Of a stretch of 64,000 nt of DNA, positions 14,538-22,700 are shown piece after piece (position 1 is the first letter of the stretch; each line of letters opens with the position of its first letter). The notes under the pieces are model-generated. The model saw only the letters and a program-made list of their open reading frames with translations. It did not search any database and was not told the origin of the DNA. The position numbers and the translations under genes are program-made. Source of the DNA: Massilia sp. BJB1822 (GTDB taxonomy: Bacteria; Pseudomonadota; Gammaproteobacteria; Burkholderiales; Burkholderiaceae_D); assembly GCF_013369485.1 (NCBI RefSeq), contig NZ_JABWEB010000021.1, positions 1-64,000 on the forward strand, written 5' to 3'.

Positions 14538-15344
14538 TTACTGCGGCTTGGTGTTTGTCCAGATCTGTCCCTGGACGAGTTCATCGATAACATGCTGGTA
14601 AGCGTCGGCGCTGACGCTGAATTCACCGGCAAATGGCCGGTCAACCGCCAGAATGAAAAAGAAGGCCATGCCCAGCGTAACGGCCCAGCTGCAGAGCAGG
14701 GCGACGTAGAAGGGTGTAGGCGGCATCACGTACAGCAGCACGAACGAGAGGGCGCTGACGACCAGCATGACGGCCCACAGGGTGGCCGGCATGGCCACTT
14801 CCAGCGTCAGCAGGCGCTGCTGGCGGAACTTGACCATCTCGTTGATGCGCTGGTGGATTTCGCGCAGCAGAGCGGTCTGGCGTGGGCTGGCCGGTTCGAT
14901 CTGCAGGACTTTGGCGAACAACTTATTGAACTGGGCATTGGTGCCGGGATCGGAGCGGAGTTCCTGCTGCATGCTCGGCCATTCTCTTTGCACCACCTGC
15001 TCCAGATAGGCATGCAGTTCCCGGCCCGCCGCCTTGGCGGATGGGCTGCCGAAGGCCGCCATGTCATACGCCAGCTCGCTGGCGCTGATGGCCTCGGAGG
15101 AGACGGTTTGTCCGGCATCGTTGTAGGCGCCCCAGACGCTGACGGCGGCAAACGCCACCAGCAGGGAATTGATGGTGGTGATGATGGAAACCATGGTCAG
15201 CGCCATGGCGCGCTGTTCCGCATCGACCTCGATCAGGTGCAGACGCCGCGTCGCGGCATAACCCAGGAAGGCGGCCAGGATGGTGAAGCCGACGACGATC
15301 AAAGCCATGCAGGAGCTGGGAATGTTGTAGAGGAAGTGGATCAT
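14538..15344 (-). CDS. DUF4239 membrane protein
   Basis: This 268-aa integral membrane protein has two hydrophobic segments near the N-terminus (CMALIVVGFTILAAFLGYAA and TMVSIITTINSLLVAFAAV), a soluble helical middle, and two near the C-terminus (TLWAVMLVVSALSFVLLYVM and VALLCSWAVTLGMAFFFIL). The layout and the conserved VDRPFAGEF near the end are those of the DUF4239 (bestrophin-like) family, whose function is not established. The start at 15344 follows AAGGA, which overlaps the end of the upstream gene; its stop lies 4 nt before this ATG. Co-translation with that membrane protein suggests one complex. It is not clearly linked to the GH19 gene downstream. Confidence 0.75.
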   Translation of the reverse strand: MIHFLYNIPSSCMALIVVGFTILAAFLGYAATRRLHLIEVDAEQRAMALTMVSIITTINSLLVAFAAVSVWGAYNDAGQTVSSEAISASELAYDMAAFGSPSAKAAGRELHAYLEQVVQREWPSMQQELRSDPGTNAQFNKLFAKVLQIEPASPRQTALLREIHQRINEMVKFRQQRLLTLEVAMPATLWAVMLVVSALSFVLLYVMPPTPFYVALLCSWAVTLGMAFFFILAVDRPFAGEFSVSADAYQHVIDELVQGQIWTNTKPQ

Positions 15345-15348
15345 CGCG

Positions 15349-16368
15349 CTATTCCTTGGCATCTGCTGGAGTGGGAATGGATTCCGCCCTGGCGCTCTGC
15401 GGCGAGAGCATGCTGCGGGTCAGTTCGGCGATCTGGCGGCGCAGCGCTTCCGGCGAGGCATCGCCGTCGCTGGCCTGCTGCAGCGAGAGCAGCTGGGCGG
15501 CCAGTTCGTTGCGGGACTGGGCGCGATCGGTGAACAGCTGGGCCTTGTGCGCATCCAGCGTTGACTGGTAGCGCGCAGAAGGATCGCCGCGCACCACGGC
15601 CTCCAGCGTTTCGACCAGACGTTGCAGGAGATTGTGGACAGCGGTGGCGGAAAAGCCGCCCAGCATGGCGAGCACGGGTTTGCTGAAACTGCTCATGCTG
15701 CCTTCGTTGAAAATATGGGCTGGCAGCAGCTCGGCCAGTATCAGGCCGGAAATCAGGCCGAGAATCAGGCGCGCGCAATAGGATGCGTCGTACTTCGGGT
15801 CGTAGGTCAGATTGGCGATGTAGCGGTGGGCGTGGAACAGGGTGGAAAAGGAGGCGCCCAGGCCGGCGCAAAAGAGCAGGAACAGCACATTTAGCAGCAG
15901 GACCGTGCCGGAAGACTCCAGCAGGCCCAGTTTGATATTCTGGCCCGAGACTTCGCCCGACAGCGCCGTGAACAGCACGGCCAGCAGAAAGGCCGCGGCC
16001 ACCGACGTCAGCATGCGGATCAGCGGGACCGGGCCAAGCCAGGCAAAGCGCTGCTTGGCCAACTGCTCCGGGTCCAGCAGGCGTATGCCCTGCGGGGTTG
16101 CCGGCGCCACCACGGTGGCCAGTTTCTGATGAATGTCCGCCAGCTCCGCCAGTTGATTGTCGCGGCGGCCGCCAGCTCCCTGCTGCGCCAGCGCATGCGC
16201 CAATGCCAGCAGAATGGCCAGCCTGGCGATCAGCTCTGGCGGAACCGGTAAGCCGTGGCGCAGGGCGTGGCGGGCCATGGCTTCGCACTCGACATTGAGT
16301 TGCCGGGCCAGGGCGGGGCCGGTGGCCTGCTGCATGGCGTCGTTGCTGGTGCGGTGGCTGATTTCCAT
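15349..16368 (-). CDS. Uncharacterised membrane protein, 339 aa
   Basis: I do not recognise this family. The first 110 residues are soluble and Ala-rich. Two to three membrane segments lie in the middle (IRMLTSVAAAFLLAVLFTAL, SSGTVLLLNVLFLLFCAGLG, and a weaker LILGLISGLILAELLP). The C-terminal 100 residues are charged and helical (HNLLQRLVETLEAVVRGD and LAAQLLSLQQASDGD). The ATG at 16368 follows AGGAG. It is directly upstream of, and nearly touching, the DUF4239 gene, which suggests a two-component membrane complex. Upstream, 273 nt separate it from a divergent membrane-protein gene. Confidence 0.6.
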   Translation of the reverse strand: MEISHRTSNDAMQQATGPALARQLNVECEAMARHALRHGLPVPPELIARLAILLALAHALAQQGAGGRRDNQLAELADIHQKLATVVAPATPQGIRLLDPEQLAKQRFAWLGPVPLIRMLTSVAAAFLLAVLFTALSGEVSGQNIKLGLLESSGTVLLLNVLFLLFCAGLGASFSTLFHAHRYIANLTYDPKYDASYCARLILGLISGLILAELLPAHIFNEGSMSSFSKPVLAMLGGFSATAVHNLLQRLVETLEAVVRGDPSARYQSTLDAHKAQLFTDRAQSRNELAAQLLSLQQASDGDASPEALRRQIAELTRSMLSPQSARAESIPTPADAKE

Positions 16369-16641
16369 CTCGGCCTGGCTCCTGTCGATTGTGCGTGGAT
16401 GACGGTAAGTTCATTGTGCAAATTCGGCATGCCTTAAACCATTCGGCAAATGCAGTACCGCGCGCCGTCGGACGGGGAGGCTGCTGGCAAGGGAGGGGAG
16501 GGGGAGGCGGTCCAGGTTCAGGCGCCGCCTTTCCCCTGTTTCGCTCCATCCTGGCCCGGTTTCGTCGCAAACCGGTCGCGCCGGACGGAGCGCTCCCGCA
16601 TAGTTCATTCATCGGAACACAACCAATAAGGAGTCCATGCC

Positions 16642-17145
16642 ATGCTGCAGCAAACCCTGAGCCATGCCCCGATCTATGTTTGGGCCATCCTGGCCTTTCT
16701 GCTGTATCGCGGCCTGGCGGCGAGCAAGGACCGCGTGCAGAGCTACCGCAGCGCGTTCATCATCCCCAGCGTGATGCTGGTGCTGGGATGGCAAAGCGTG
16801 GCGCATGGTTTCGGGCTGGAGACGCCGGTTGGCGCGGCCTGGATACTGGGCATGCTGGCTGGCGCGGGCCTGGCGTGGATGCGTAGCGCTCCGGTCACGG
16901 TGGACCGCGTGGCGGGTGTGGTCGTGCAGCGCGGCAGCTGGCTGCCGCTGGCCCTGATGATGGCGGTCTTCTGCGGCAAATACGCGGTGGCGGTGGCGCT
17001 CTCCATCCAGCCGGCATTGCGCGGCGATCTGCGCTTCGCGCTGCCGGTCTGCCTGGCTTTCGGCTTGTTTGGCGGCGTGTTCCTTGGCCGCCTGCTGCGC
17101 ACCGTCGCGGCATGGAACGCGCATCGCGGCGCCGCCATCGCCTGA
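16642..17145 (+). CDS. Small integral membrane protein (DUF6622-like)
   Basis: This 167-aa protein has about four to five hydrophobic segments: IYVWAILAFLLYRGLA, AFIIPSVMLVLGWQS, AAWILGMLAGAGLAW, LPLALMMAVFCGKYAV and FALPVCLAFGLFGGVFLG. AAGGAG at 16627-16632 supports the ATG at 16642. Small membrane proteins of this form in Burkholderiales are annotated DUF6622; that link is from memory and tentative. It diverges from the membrane-protein operon to the left and is separated from the cobalamin operon to the right by the riboswitch leader. The function is unknown. Confidence 0.6.
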   Translation: MLQQTLSHAPIYVWAILAFLLYRGLAASKDRVQSYRSAFIIPSVMLVLGWQSVAHGFGLETPVGAAWILGMLAGAGLAWMRSAPVTVDRVAGVVVQRGSWLPLALMMAVFCGKYAVAVALSIQPALRGDLRFALPVCLAFGLFGGVFLGRLLRTVAAWNAHRGAAIA

Positions 17146-17204
17146 GAAAGCGGGCTTGCGTCGCTTCAAATTTGCCAGGCCTTTGCTTGACAGTGTAATA
17201 TGAT

Positions 17205-17390
17205 TGCTTGGGTGCGCTAATTCCAGACCTGGGATGGCGTTAAACGGGAAACCGGTGAATCCGCCAGAAGCGGCTATTCCGGTGCAGCCCCCGCTGCTGT
17301 AAGCCTGACGAATCCCCCAGCATGCCACTGCAGTTTAGCGGGAAGGCGGGGAGACGGATGATGGCGAGCCAGAATACCGGCCCTGATTTG
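17205..17390 (+). promoter_or_regulatory. Cobalamin (AdoCbl) riboswitch
   Basis: The conserved cobalamin riboswitch core is visible in order: GGGATGGCGTTAAACGGGAA at 17231-17250, CCGGTGAATCCG at 17252-17263, GCAGCCCCCGCTGCTGTAAGC near 17285-17304, GCCACTG near 17324-17330, GGGAAGGCGGGG at 17340-17351, and the B12-box-like GAGCCAGAATACCGGC at 17366-17381. About 134 nt of expression platform precede cbiM. When adenosylcobalamin is plentiful, it should repress the whole transport and synthesis operon. The exact ends are approximate. Confidence 0.92.
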
Positions 17391-17523
17391 TCAGCACCAT
17401 TCCCCGGGGTGACGGGAGCAGCTGTCGACCGACTCCCAGCATCCGCATCTCCAGCCCGCGTCGACCGTCCATTCTCATCTCCCCCCATGGTGTGCCGCTT
17501 AATTCTGCGACGGGAGGTTCTGG

Positions 17524-18204
17524 ATGCACATCATGGAAGGTTTTTTGCCGCCGGCGCACGCGCTGGGCTGGGCTGCCGCTTCCTTACCCTTTATGGCCTG
17601 GGGCCTGCACAGCGTGGGCCAGAGCCTGCGCGCGCATCCCGAGCGGCGCATGCTGCTGGGCGTGGCCGCTGCCTTTGCCTTCCTCCTGTCCGCCCTGAAG
17701 TTGCCGTCGGTGACTGGCAGCTGTTCGCATCCCACCGGCGTCGGCTTGGGCGCGCTGCTGTTCGGCCCCGCCGCCATGGTGCCGGTGGGCTTCGTCGTGC
17801 TGCTGTTCCAGGCGCTGTTGCTGGCCCACGGCGGCGTGACCACCCTGGGCGCCAATGTGTTTTCGATGGCGATTGTCGGTCCCTTCGTTTCGTACGGTGT
17901 GTTCCGCGCGCTGGCCGCGCTCGGCCTGTCGCGCTCCGTGGCCGTGTTCCTGGCGGCCTGCCTGGGCGATCTGGCGACCTATGTGACTACCTCTTTGCAA
18001 TTGGCCTGGGCCTTCCCCGATCCGGTCGGCGGCATCCAGGTTTCCTTCGCCAAGTTCGCCGGCATCTTCGCCCTGACCCAGGTGCCGATCGCCATCAGCG
18101 AGGGGCTGCTGACGGTGCTGGTGGTGAATGCCATGGCGCGCTTTAACGAACATGAGCTGCGCGCCTTGCCGGTGATGGCGCAGCGCAAAGGAGAGGGCGT
18201 ATGA
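17524..18204 (+). CDS. cbiM: Cobalt ECF transporter substrate-binding membrane protein CbiM
   Basis: CbiM is the S-component of the cobalt energy-coupling-factor transporter and binds Co(II) through its N-terminus. The protein starts MHIMEGFLPP, the diagnostic CbiM N-terminus in which His2 and the amino group ligate cobalt. It has SCSHPTGVGLG near residues 65-75, another metal-site block, and about six membrane helices in 226 aa. GGGAGG seven nt upstream supports the start. It is the first gene behind the cobalamin riboswitch and overlaps cbiN by 4 nt (18201-18204). Import of cobalt feeds the corrin pathway encoded just downstream. Confidence 0.95.
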   Translation: MHIMEGFLPPAHALGWAAASLPFMAWGLHSVGQSLRAHPERRMLLGVAAAFAFLLSALKLPSVTGSCSHPTGVGLGALLFGPAAMVPVGFVVLLFQALLLAHGGVTTLGANVFSMAIVGPFVSYGVFRALAALGLSRSVAVFLAACLGDLATYVTTSLQLAWAFPDPVGGIQVSFAKFAGIFALTQVPIAISEGLLTVLVVNAMARFNEHELRALPVMAQRKGEGV

Positions 18205-18563
18205 AGGCGCGTACCTGGATAATCTGGGCGACTATCGTGCTGCTGACCGTACTTCCCCTGTGGCTGGTCAGCGCGCCGCCGGTGGAGCCGGGCGTCGAGG
18301 CGCCCTCCGTTTTCGGCGGCGCCGACGAGCGCGCGCAGCAGGCTATCGGCAGCATCGCGCCGGATTACAAGCCCTGGTTCTCCCCTGTGATTGAGCCGGC
18401 CAGCGGCGAGATTGCCTCGCTGCTGTTCGCCCTGCAGGCGGCGCTGGGCGCGGGCGTGATCGGTTTCTGGCTCGGCATGTCGGTGACGCGCGAACGCGCG
18501 CGCCGCGCCGCCGCGCAGAACCAGCCGCCAGCCGCCCAGCCTCAGGATCGCCGTGCTGATTGA
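18201..18563 (+). CDS. cbiN: Cobalt transport protein CbiN
   Basis: CbiN is the small auxiliary membrane subunit of Cbi-type cobalt transporters and forms a loop into CbiM. This 120-aa protein has two membrane helices (WIIWATIVLLTVLPLWLV near 6-23 and LFALQAALGAGVIGFWLG near 76-93). They flank an extracytoplasmic loop containing FGGADERAQQAIGSIAPDYKPWF, the usual CbiN pattern. The C-terminal 25 residues are Ala/Gln/Arg-rich. Its ATG overlaps the cbiM stop, and its stop lies beyond the GTG start of cbiQ, so the transporter genes are translationally coupled. Confidence 0.9.
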   Translation: MKARTWIIWATIVLLTVLPLWLVSAPPVEPGVEAPSVFGGADERAQQAIGSIAPDYKPWFSPVIEPASGEIASLLFALQAALGAGVIGFWLGMSVTRERARRAAAQNQPPAAQPQDRRAD

Positions 18564-19287
18564 AACAGCGGCCTACGCCAGCCGTTGGCGCGGCGTAGCG
18601 CCGGCAGCCAAGGCGCTGTTCGCGCTAGCCGGCATTCTTGCGGCCTGGCTGGCGCAAAGCCCCGCCGTGCTGGCTACTCTTGCTGCCTTGCTGGCGCTGG
18701 CCGCGCTGCTGGGGGCGAGGGTGCCGCTGCGCAGCTATCTGGCGGTCGTGGTGCCGCCGCTGGGCTTTTTGCTGCTGTCCTGCCTGACCATGCTGGTCGG
18801 CCCCGGCCCGGGCGGCGCCTGGCACTGGAGCACCGCCTTGCTGCCCACGGTCGCGCGTACCGCCCTGCGTTCGCTGGCCATGCTGGCGGCGCTGCTTGGC
18901 CTGGTGCTGACCACGCCTTTGCCGGATCTTTTGACTTTGCTGCGCCGCCTGCACGCGCCGGAACTGCTGCTCGATCTGATGGTGCTGAGCTACCGCATGC
19001 TGTTCGTGCTGCGCCAGGCCTGGGACGAGGGCGTCACGGCGCAGAGCGCGCGTCTCGGCTATCGCGGCTGGCGCCATGCGTGGCGCTCGCTGGGACTGCT
19101 GGCGGGCCAGATGGCGGTGCAGGTATGGCAGCGCGCGGCGGCCCTGCAAATGGCGGCCGACGCGCGCGGCTATCAAGGCACGCTGCGCTTCCTGCCCGCC
19201 GCGTATCCACAGGCGCGCCGGCAGACCGTCTGGGCCGCGCTGGCTGGCGGCCTGCTGCTGGCCATGGCGGCGGGGGACCGCTGGTGA
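18553..19287 (+). CDS. cbiQ: Cobalt ECF transporter T component CbiQ
   Basis: CbiQ is the transmembrane T component that couples ATP hydrolysis by CbiO to movement of CbiM. At 244 aa with about five hydrophobic segments it fits the family. The coupling helices carry Ala-Arg-Gly motifs, visible here as ARLGYRG (about 168-174) and ADARGYQG (about 206-213). The start is a GTG overlapping the end of cbiN by 11 nt. The stop overlaps the GTG of cbiO. Codon use is strongly GC-rich, like the rest of the operon. Confidence 0.93.
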   Translation: MLIETAAYASRWRGVAPAAKALFALAGILAAWLAQSPAVLATLAALLALAALLGARVPLRSYLAVVVPPLGFLLLSCLTMLVGPGPGGAWHWSTALLPTVARTALRSLAMLAALLGLVLTTPLPDLLTLLRRLHAPELLLDLMVLSYRMLFVLRQAWDEGVTAQSARLGYRGWRHAWRSLGLLAGQMAVQVWQRAAALQMAADARGYQGTLRFLPAAYPQARRQTVWAALAGGLLLAMAAGDRW

Positions 19288-20147
19288 GCGCGGTGCTGGA
19301 ATTGCGGGCTGTCGATCATGTGTACCCGGACGGCAGTGCCGGCCTGCGCGACTGCAGCTTGACGCTGGGCCGCGGCCGCCGCCATGCGCTGCTGGGCGCC
19401 AACGGCGCGGGCAAGACCACGGTGCTGCAGCATCTGAATGGCTTGCTGCGTCCGACTGCCGGCCAATTGCGCCTGGATGGCCAGGCCTTCGACTATGGCC
19501 GCGCCGGACTGGTGGAGCTGCGCCGCCGCGTGGGCCTGGTGTTCCAGAATCCCGAGCGCCAATTATTCTCGGCCCAGGTGGAGGAGGACGTGTCCTTTGG
19601 ACCGCTGAATCTCGGCCTGGACGACGCCACCGTGCGCGAACGCGTGGCCGCCGCCCTCGACGCTGTCGGCCTGCGCGGCCATGCGCGGCGCGCGGTGCAC
19701 CACCTGAGCTTCGGCCAGAAGAAGCGCGTCTGCATCGCCGGCGTGCTGGCGATGGAGCCGGAAGTGCTGCTGCTCGATGAGCCGATGGCCGGACTGGATG
19801 CGCCGATGCAGGCTGAATTGGCCGCGCTGCTGGACCGCCTGGCGGCGCGCGGCGTCACGGTGCTGCTGTCCACGCACGATGTCGATTTCGCCTTCCGCTG
19901 GGCCGACGATATCCATGTGATGGCGGCGGGCCGCTGCATCGCTTCCGGCCCTGCGGCGCAACTGGCGACCCAGACCGAGGCGCTGCGCGCGGCAGGCCAG
20001 CATCCGCCGCTGGCGTTGACCCTGCATGCCGAGCTGGTAAAGCGCGGCGTGCTGCCGCCAGGACCGGCGCCGCGCAGTACAGATCTATTGCTGGAGGCGC
20101 TGCGCGCGCTGCCAGTGCTTGAATACCCAGGAGAGATAAACGTATGA
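19284..20147 (+). CDS. cbiO: Cobalt ECF transporter ATPase CbiO
   Basis: CbiO is the ABC ATPase subunit of the cobalt transporter. In 287 aa it shows Walker A LLGANGAGKTT near residues 35-45, a Q-loop VFQNPERQLFS, the ABC signature LSFGQKKRV and Walker B VLLLDEPMAGLD. The H-loop reads LSTHDVDFA. The start is taken as the GTG at 19284 in the GTGA overlap with the cbiQ stop; the frame is open further upstream, but those codons lie inside cbiQ and have no family character. Its stop overlaps the ATG of cobM. The C-terminal 60 residues are an ordinary extension for ECF ATPases. Confidence 0.95.
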   Translation: MSAVLELRAVDHVYPDGSAGLRDCSLTLGRGRRHALLGANGAGKTTVLQHLNGLLRPTAGQLRLDGQAFDYGRAGLVELRRRVGLVFQNPERQLFSAQVEEDVSFGPLNLGLDDATVRERVAAALDAVGLRGHARRAVHHLSFGQKKRVCIAGVLAMEPEVLLLDEPMAGLDAPMQAELAALLDRLAARGVTVLLSTHDVDFAFRWADDIHVMAAGRCIASGPAAQLATQTEALRAAGQHPPLALTLHAELVKRGVLPPGPAPRSTDLLLEALRALPVLEYPGEINV

Positions 20148-20947
20148 CATCCAACCCAGGCGCCGCATCGCTCGGCAAGGTCTGGTTCGTGGGCGCAGGC
20201 CCAGGCGACCCGGAACTGATCACCGTCAAGGGCCAGAAGCTGCTGTCGCAAGCGGGCGCAGTGCTGTTCGCCGGTTCGCTGGTGGACCGCGCCGCCACGC
20301 TGTACGCGCCGGCCGGCTGCGAAATTCGCGATTCCAAGGATATGACGCTCGAAGAAATGACCGAGTGGCTGATCGAACAGACAAGTAAGCATGCCATCGT
20401 GGTGCGCCTGCAGACCGGCGATCCGGGCCTGTATGGCGCGCTGATCGAAATGGCGCGCCCGCTGGTGGCGGCCGGCATCGAATGGTCCGTGGTGCCGGGC
20501 GTGTCTTCGGCCATGGCTTCGATGGCGGCGGCGGGCGAGTCGATGACGCTGCCCGAAGTGACCCAAAGCGTGATCTTCACCCGCGTCGAAGGCCGCACGC
20601 CGATGCCCGAGGGCGAGGATCTGGCAAGCCTTGCGGCGCACCGCACTACGCTCTGCATCTTCCTCTCGATCACCCTGATGTACAAGGTGGAAGCCGCGCT
20701 GCGCGCAGCAGGCTGGCCGGAAGACGCGCCCATGCTGGTGGTGCATAAAGCCAGCTGGCCGGGCGAGGAACGCATCCTGCGCGGCACCCTGGCCGACATC
20801 AAGCAGCGCTGCCGCGAGGCCGGCGTCGCCAGCCAGGCCATGATTGTCGCCAGCCCCACACTGGGTGCGCTGCACTGGGAAACCCTGGCGCGCTCCAAAC
20901 TCTACGACCCCACATTCACCCACCGTTTCAGAAAGGCCAGCGCATGA
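20144..20947 (+). CDS. cobM: Precorrin-4/cobalt-precorrin-4 C11-methyltransferase
   Basis: This SAM-dependent enzyme (CobM/CbiF) methylates C11 of the corrin ring. The SAM-binding start GKVWFVGAGPGDPELITVKG is at about 11-30, the catalytic block VVRLQTGDPGLYGA at about 86-99, and VVPGVSSAMASMAA at about 116-129. The 267-aa length is standard. In an operon with CbiX, CbiD and CbiG, the natural substrate is cobalt-precorrin-4, so the CbiF name also fits. It overlaps cbiO and cbiX by 4 nt each. Confidence 0.95.
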   Translation: MTSNPGAASLGKVWFVGAGPGDPELITVKGQKLLSQAGAVLFAGSLVDRAATLYAPAGCEIRDSKDMTLEEMTEWLIEQTSKHAIVVRLQTGDPGLYGALIEMARPLVAAGIEWSVVPGVSSAMASMAAAGESMTLPEVTQSVIFTRVEGRTPMPEGEDLASLAAHRTTLCIFLSITLMYKVEAALRAAGWPEDAPMLVVHKASWPGEERILRGTLADIKQRCREAGVASQAMIVASPTLGALHWETLARSKLYDPTFTHRFRKASA

Positions 20948-22014
20948 ACCAAGCTATCATGATGCCAGCAAAAGACACCATCCTGATCGTCGGCCACGGC
21001 TCGCGCGAGGATTCCGGCAACCAGGAAATCCGCGAGTTCACGGCGCAATGGCGGGCGCGCCATCCCGAATGGCGCATCGAACTGTGCTTCATCGAGTTCG
21101 CGCCGCCCGAGCTGAACGCATCGCTGCTGAGCGCTGCGCGCACTTCGCGCCGCGTGCTGGTGGTGCCGCTGATCCTGAACGCGGCCGGCCACGTCAAGAT
21201 GGAAATCCCGGAGGCCATCGAGCAGGCGCGCGCAGCCTGTCCGCAGACCGAAATTCTGCTGGCGCCGCACCTGACGGCTTGCGATCCTATTCTGGCGATC
21301 CTGAAGCGCCGCCTGCGCAAGGCCATGGGCGCGCTCGACATGCCCGATCCGACCACCACCGGCGTGGTGGTGCTGGGACGCGGTTCTTCCGACCGCGGCG
21401 CCAACGGCGAAATGGCCAAGATGGCGCGCTGGCTGCTGGAGGAGGGCGATCACGAGCTGGTCGATCTGGCCTTCACCGGCATTACCTGGCCGCGCCTGGA
21501 AAAAGTGGTGCAGCGCCATGTGCTGCTGGGCATGCGCCAGATCGTGGTGCTGCCGTATTATCTGTACACCGGCACGCTGATGCAGCGTATCCACCGCCAG
21601 GTCGAGCATCTGCGCGGCCAGTATCCGCAGATCCGTTTTACCTGCAGCGAGCACTTTGGCTTCGAGCCTGAGATTTTCGCGCTGATGGACCAGCGCGTGG
21701 AAGACCTGCGCGCCGGCGTGCCGGACAGCCGTCTGCCATGCGACGGCTGCAGCTATCGCGAAATCGCCCATGATCTGGGCCATGGCCACTCGCACGCCCA
21801 CACCCATGACCATGCGCACGATCACGCGCACGGCCACGAACATGAACATGGACATGATCACGCGCATGAGCACGCGCACGAGCACGAGCACGAGCACGGC
21901 CACCATCACGATCATGACCACAGCCATGCACACGCGCACCACGATGACCATGATCACGCCCACCTGCACGATCATAGTCATACCCATGCCAAAGCGGAGG
22001 ATCAGCCAGCATGA
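20944..22014 (+). CDS. cbiX: Sirohydrochlorin cobaltochelatase CbiX with long His-rich tail
   Basis: CbiX inserts Co(II) into sirohydrochlorin, the committed step of the early-cobalt B12 route. Two chelatase halves are present, as in the long form of CbiX: ILIVGHGSREDSGN near residues 13-26 (metal-binding His18) and VVVLGRGSSDRGANGEMAK near 141-159, which lacks the His of the first copy. A CDGC motif (about 266-269) precedes a remarkable tail. In residues 279-348, 36 of 70 are His, mostly alternating with Asp, Glu, Ala and Gly. A His-rich stretch and Cys motif also occur in Bacillus megaterium CbiX. The tail probably stores or channels cobalt. It overlaps neighbours by 4 nt. Confidence 0.93.
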   Translation: MNQAIMMPAKDTILIVGHGSREDSGNQEIREFTAQWRARHPEWRIELCFIEFAPPELNASLLSAARTSRRVLVVPLILNAAGHVKMEIPEAIEQARAACPQTEILLAPHLTACDPILAILKRRLRKAMGALDMPDPTTTGVVVLGRGSSDRGANGEMAKMARWLLEEGDHELVDLAFTGITWPRLEKVVQRHVLLGMRQIVVLPYYLYTGTLMQRIHRQVEHLRGQYPQIRFTCSEHFGFEPEIFALMDQRVEDLRAGVPDSRLPCDGCSYREIAHDLGHGHSHAHTHDHAHDHAHGHEHEHGHDHAHEHAHEHEHEHGHHHDHDHSHAHAHHDDHDHAHLHDHSHTHAKAEDQPA

Positions 22015-22700
22015 GCACCGTCAATACCGTCACCGAACAGCTGACCCGCGCCGGCCAGGTCATCGAGCATGACAGCTTTGCCATCATCGACGCGGAAACC
22101 GGCCCGCATGCCTATGCCGAGGATCAGTGGCCCATCGTGCGCCGCATGATCCACGCCAATGCCGATTTCGACTTCAACGGCCTGACCGATTTCCACTCCA
22201 AGGCAGTGGAAGACGGCATCCAGGCCATGCTGGCCGGCGGCACGCCCGTGGTGGCGGACGTGGAGATGATCTGCTCCGGTCTGTCGCAGCCGCGCCTGGC
22301 GCACTTCGGCATGAAGACCCACCAGTTCATCAGCGACGCCGACGTGATCGAAACCGCCAAGGCCGAGGACACCACGCGCGCCGTGCAAGCCATGCGCAAG
22401 GCCCACCGCCTTGGCCTGCTGGACGGCGCCATTGTCGGCATCGGCAACGCGCCCACCGCGCTGATCGAGCTGGTGCGCCTGATCCGCGAAGAGGGCGTGC
22501 GCCCGGCCTTGGTGGTCGGCATGCCGGTCGGTTTCGTCTCGGCCGCCGAATCGAAAGACCTGATGGCGGAAGTGAACGAAGTGCCCTGGATCGTGATCCG
22601 CGGCCGCAAGGGCGGTTCGACGCTGGTGGTGGCGGCGCTGCACGCTCTGCTGGCGCTGGCCGAAGCGCGCCAGAAGACCCTGCAGGCGGAGCATCCATGA
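22011..22700 (+). CDS. cobH: Precorrin-8X/cobalt-precorrin-8 methylmutase
   Basis: CobH/CbiC moves the C11 methyl group to C12, forming (cob)yrinate. The 229-aa protein shows the family blocks WPIVRRMIHANADFDF near residues 41-56 (with the conserved active-site His), GTPVVADVEMICSGL near 77-91, and GAIVGIGNAPTAL near 138-150. It is followed by PALVVGMPVGFVSAAESK, a signature of the family. It overlaps cbiX by 4 nt and cbiD by 4 nt. With CbiD and CbiX present the likely substrate is the cobalt-containing form, hence CbiC is an equally good name. Confidence 0.95.
   Translation: MSTVNTVTEQLTRAGQVIEHDSFAIIDAETGPHAYAEDQWPIVRRMIHANADFDFNGLTDFHSKAVEDGIQAMLAGGTPVVADVEMICSGLSQPRLAHFGMKTHQFISDADVIETAKAEDTTRAVQAMRKAHRLGLLDGAIVGIGNAPTALIELVRLIREEGVRPALVVGMPVGFVSAAESKDLMAEVNEVPWIVIRGRKGGSTLVVAALHALLALAEARQKTLQAEHP

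Noticed and set aside
17187..17204. TTGACA with TATGAT as the cobalamin operon promoter
   Set aside because: The two hexamers are only 6 nt apart, so they cannot form one sigma70 promoter.
16609..17328. A 239-codon minus-strand frame over the membrane-protein gene and riboswitch
   Set aside because: It runs through the conserved riboswitch core and opposite a gene with a good ribosome site; its composition is that of an antisense frame.
18585..19283. A long N-terminal extension of CbiO
   Set aside because: The frame is open, but it lies inside cbiQ and reads as Arg/Ala-rich noise; the GTG at 19284 gives a normal ABC ATPase start.
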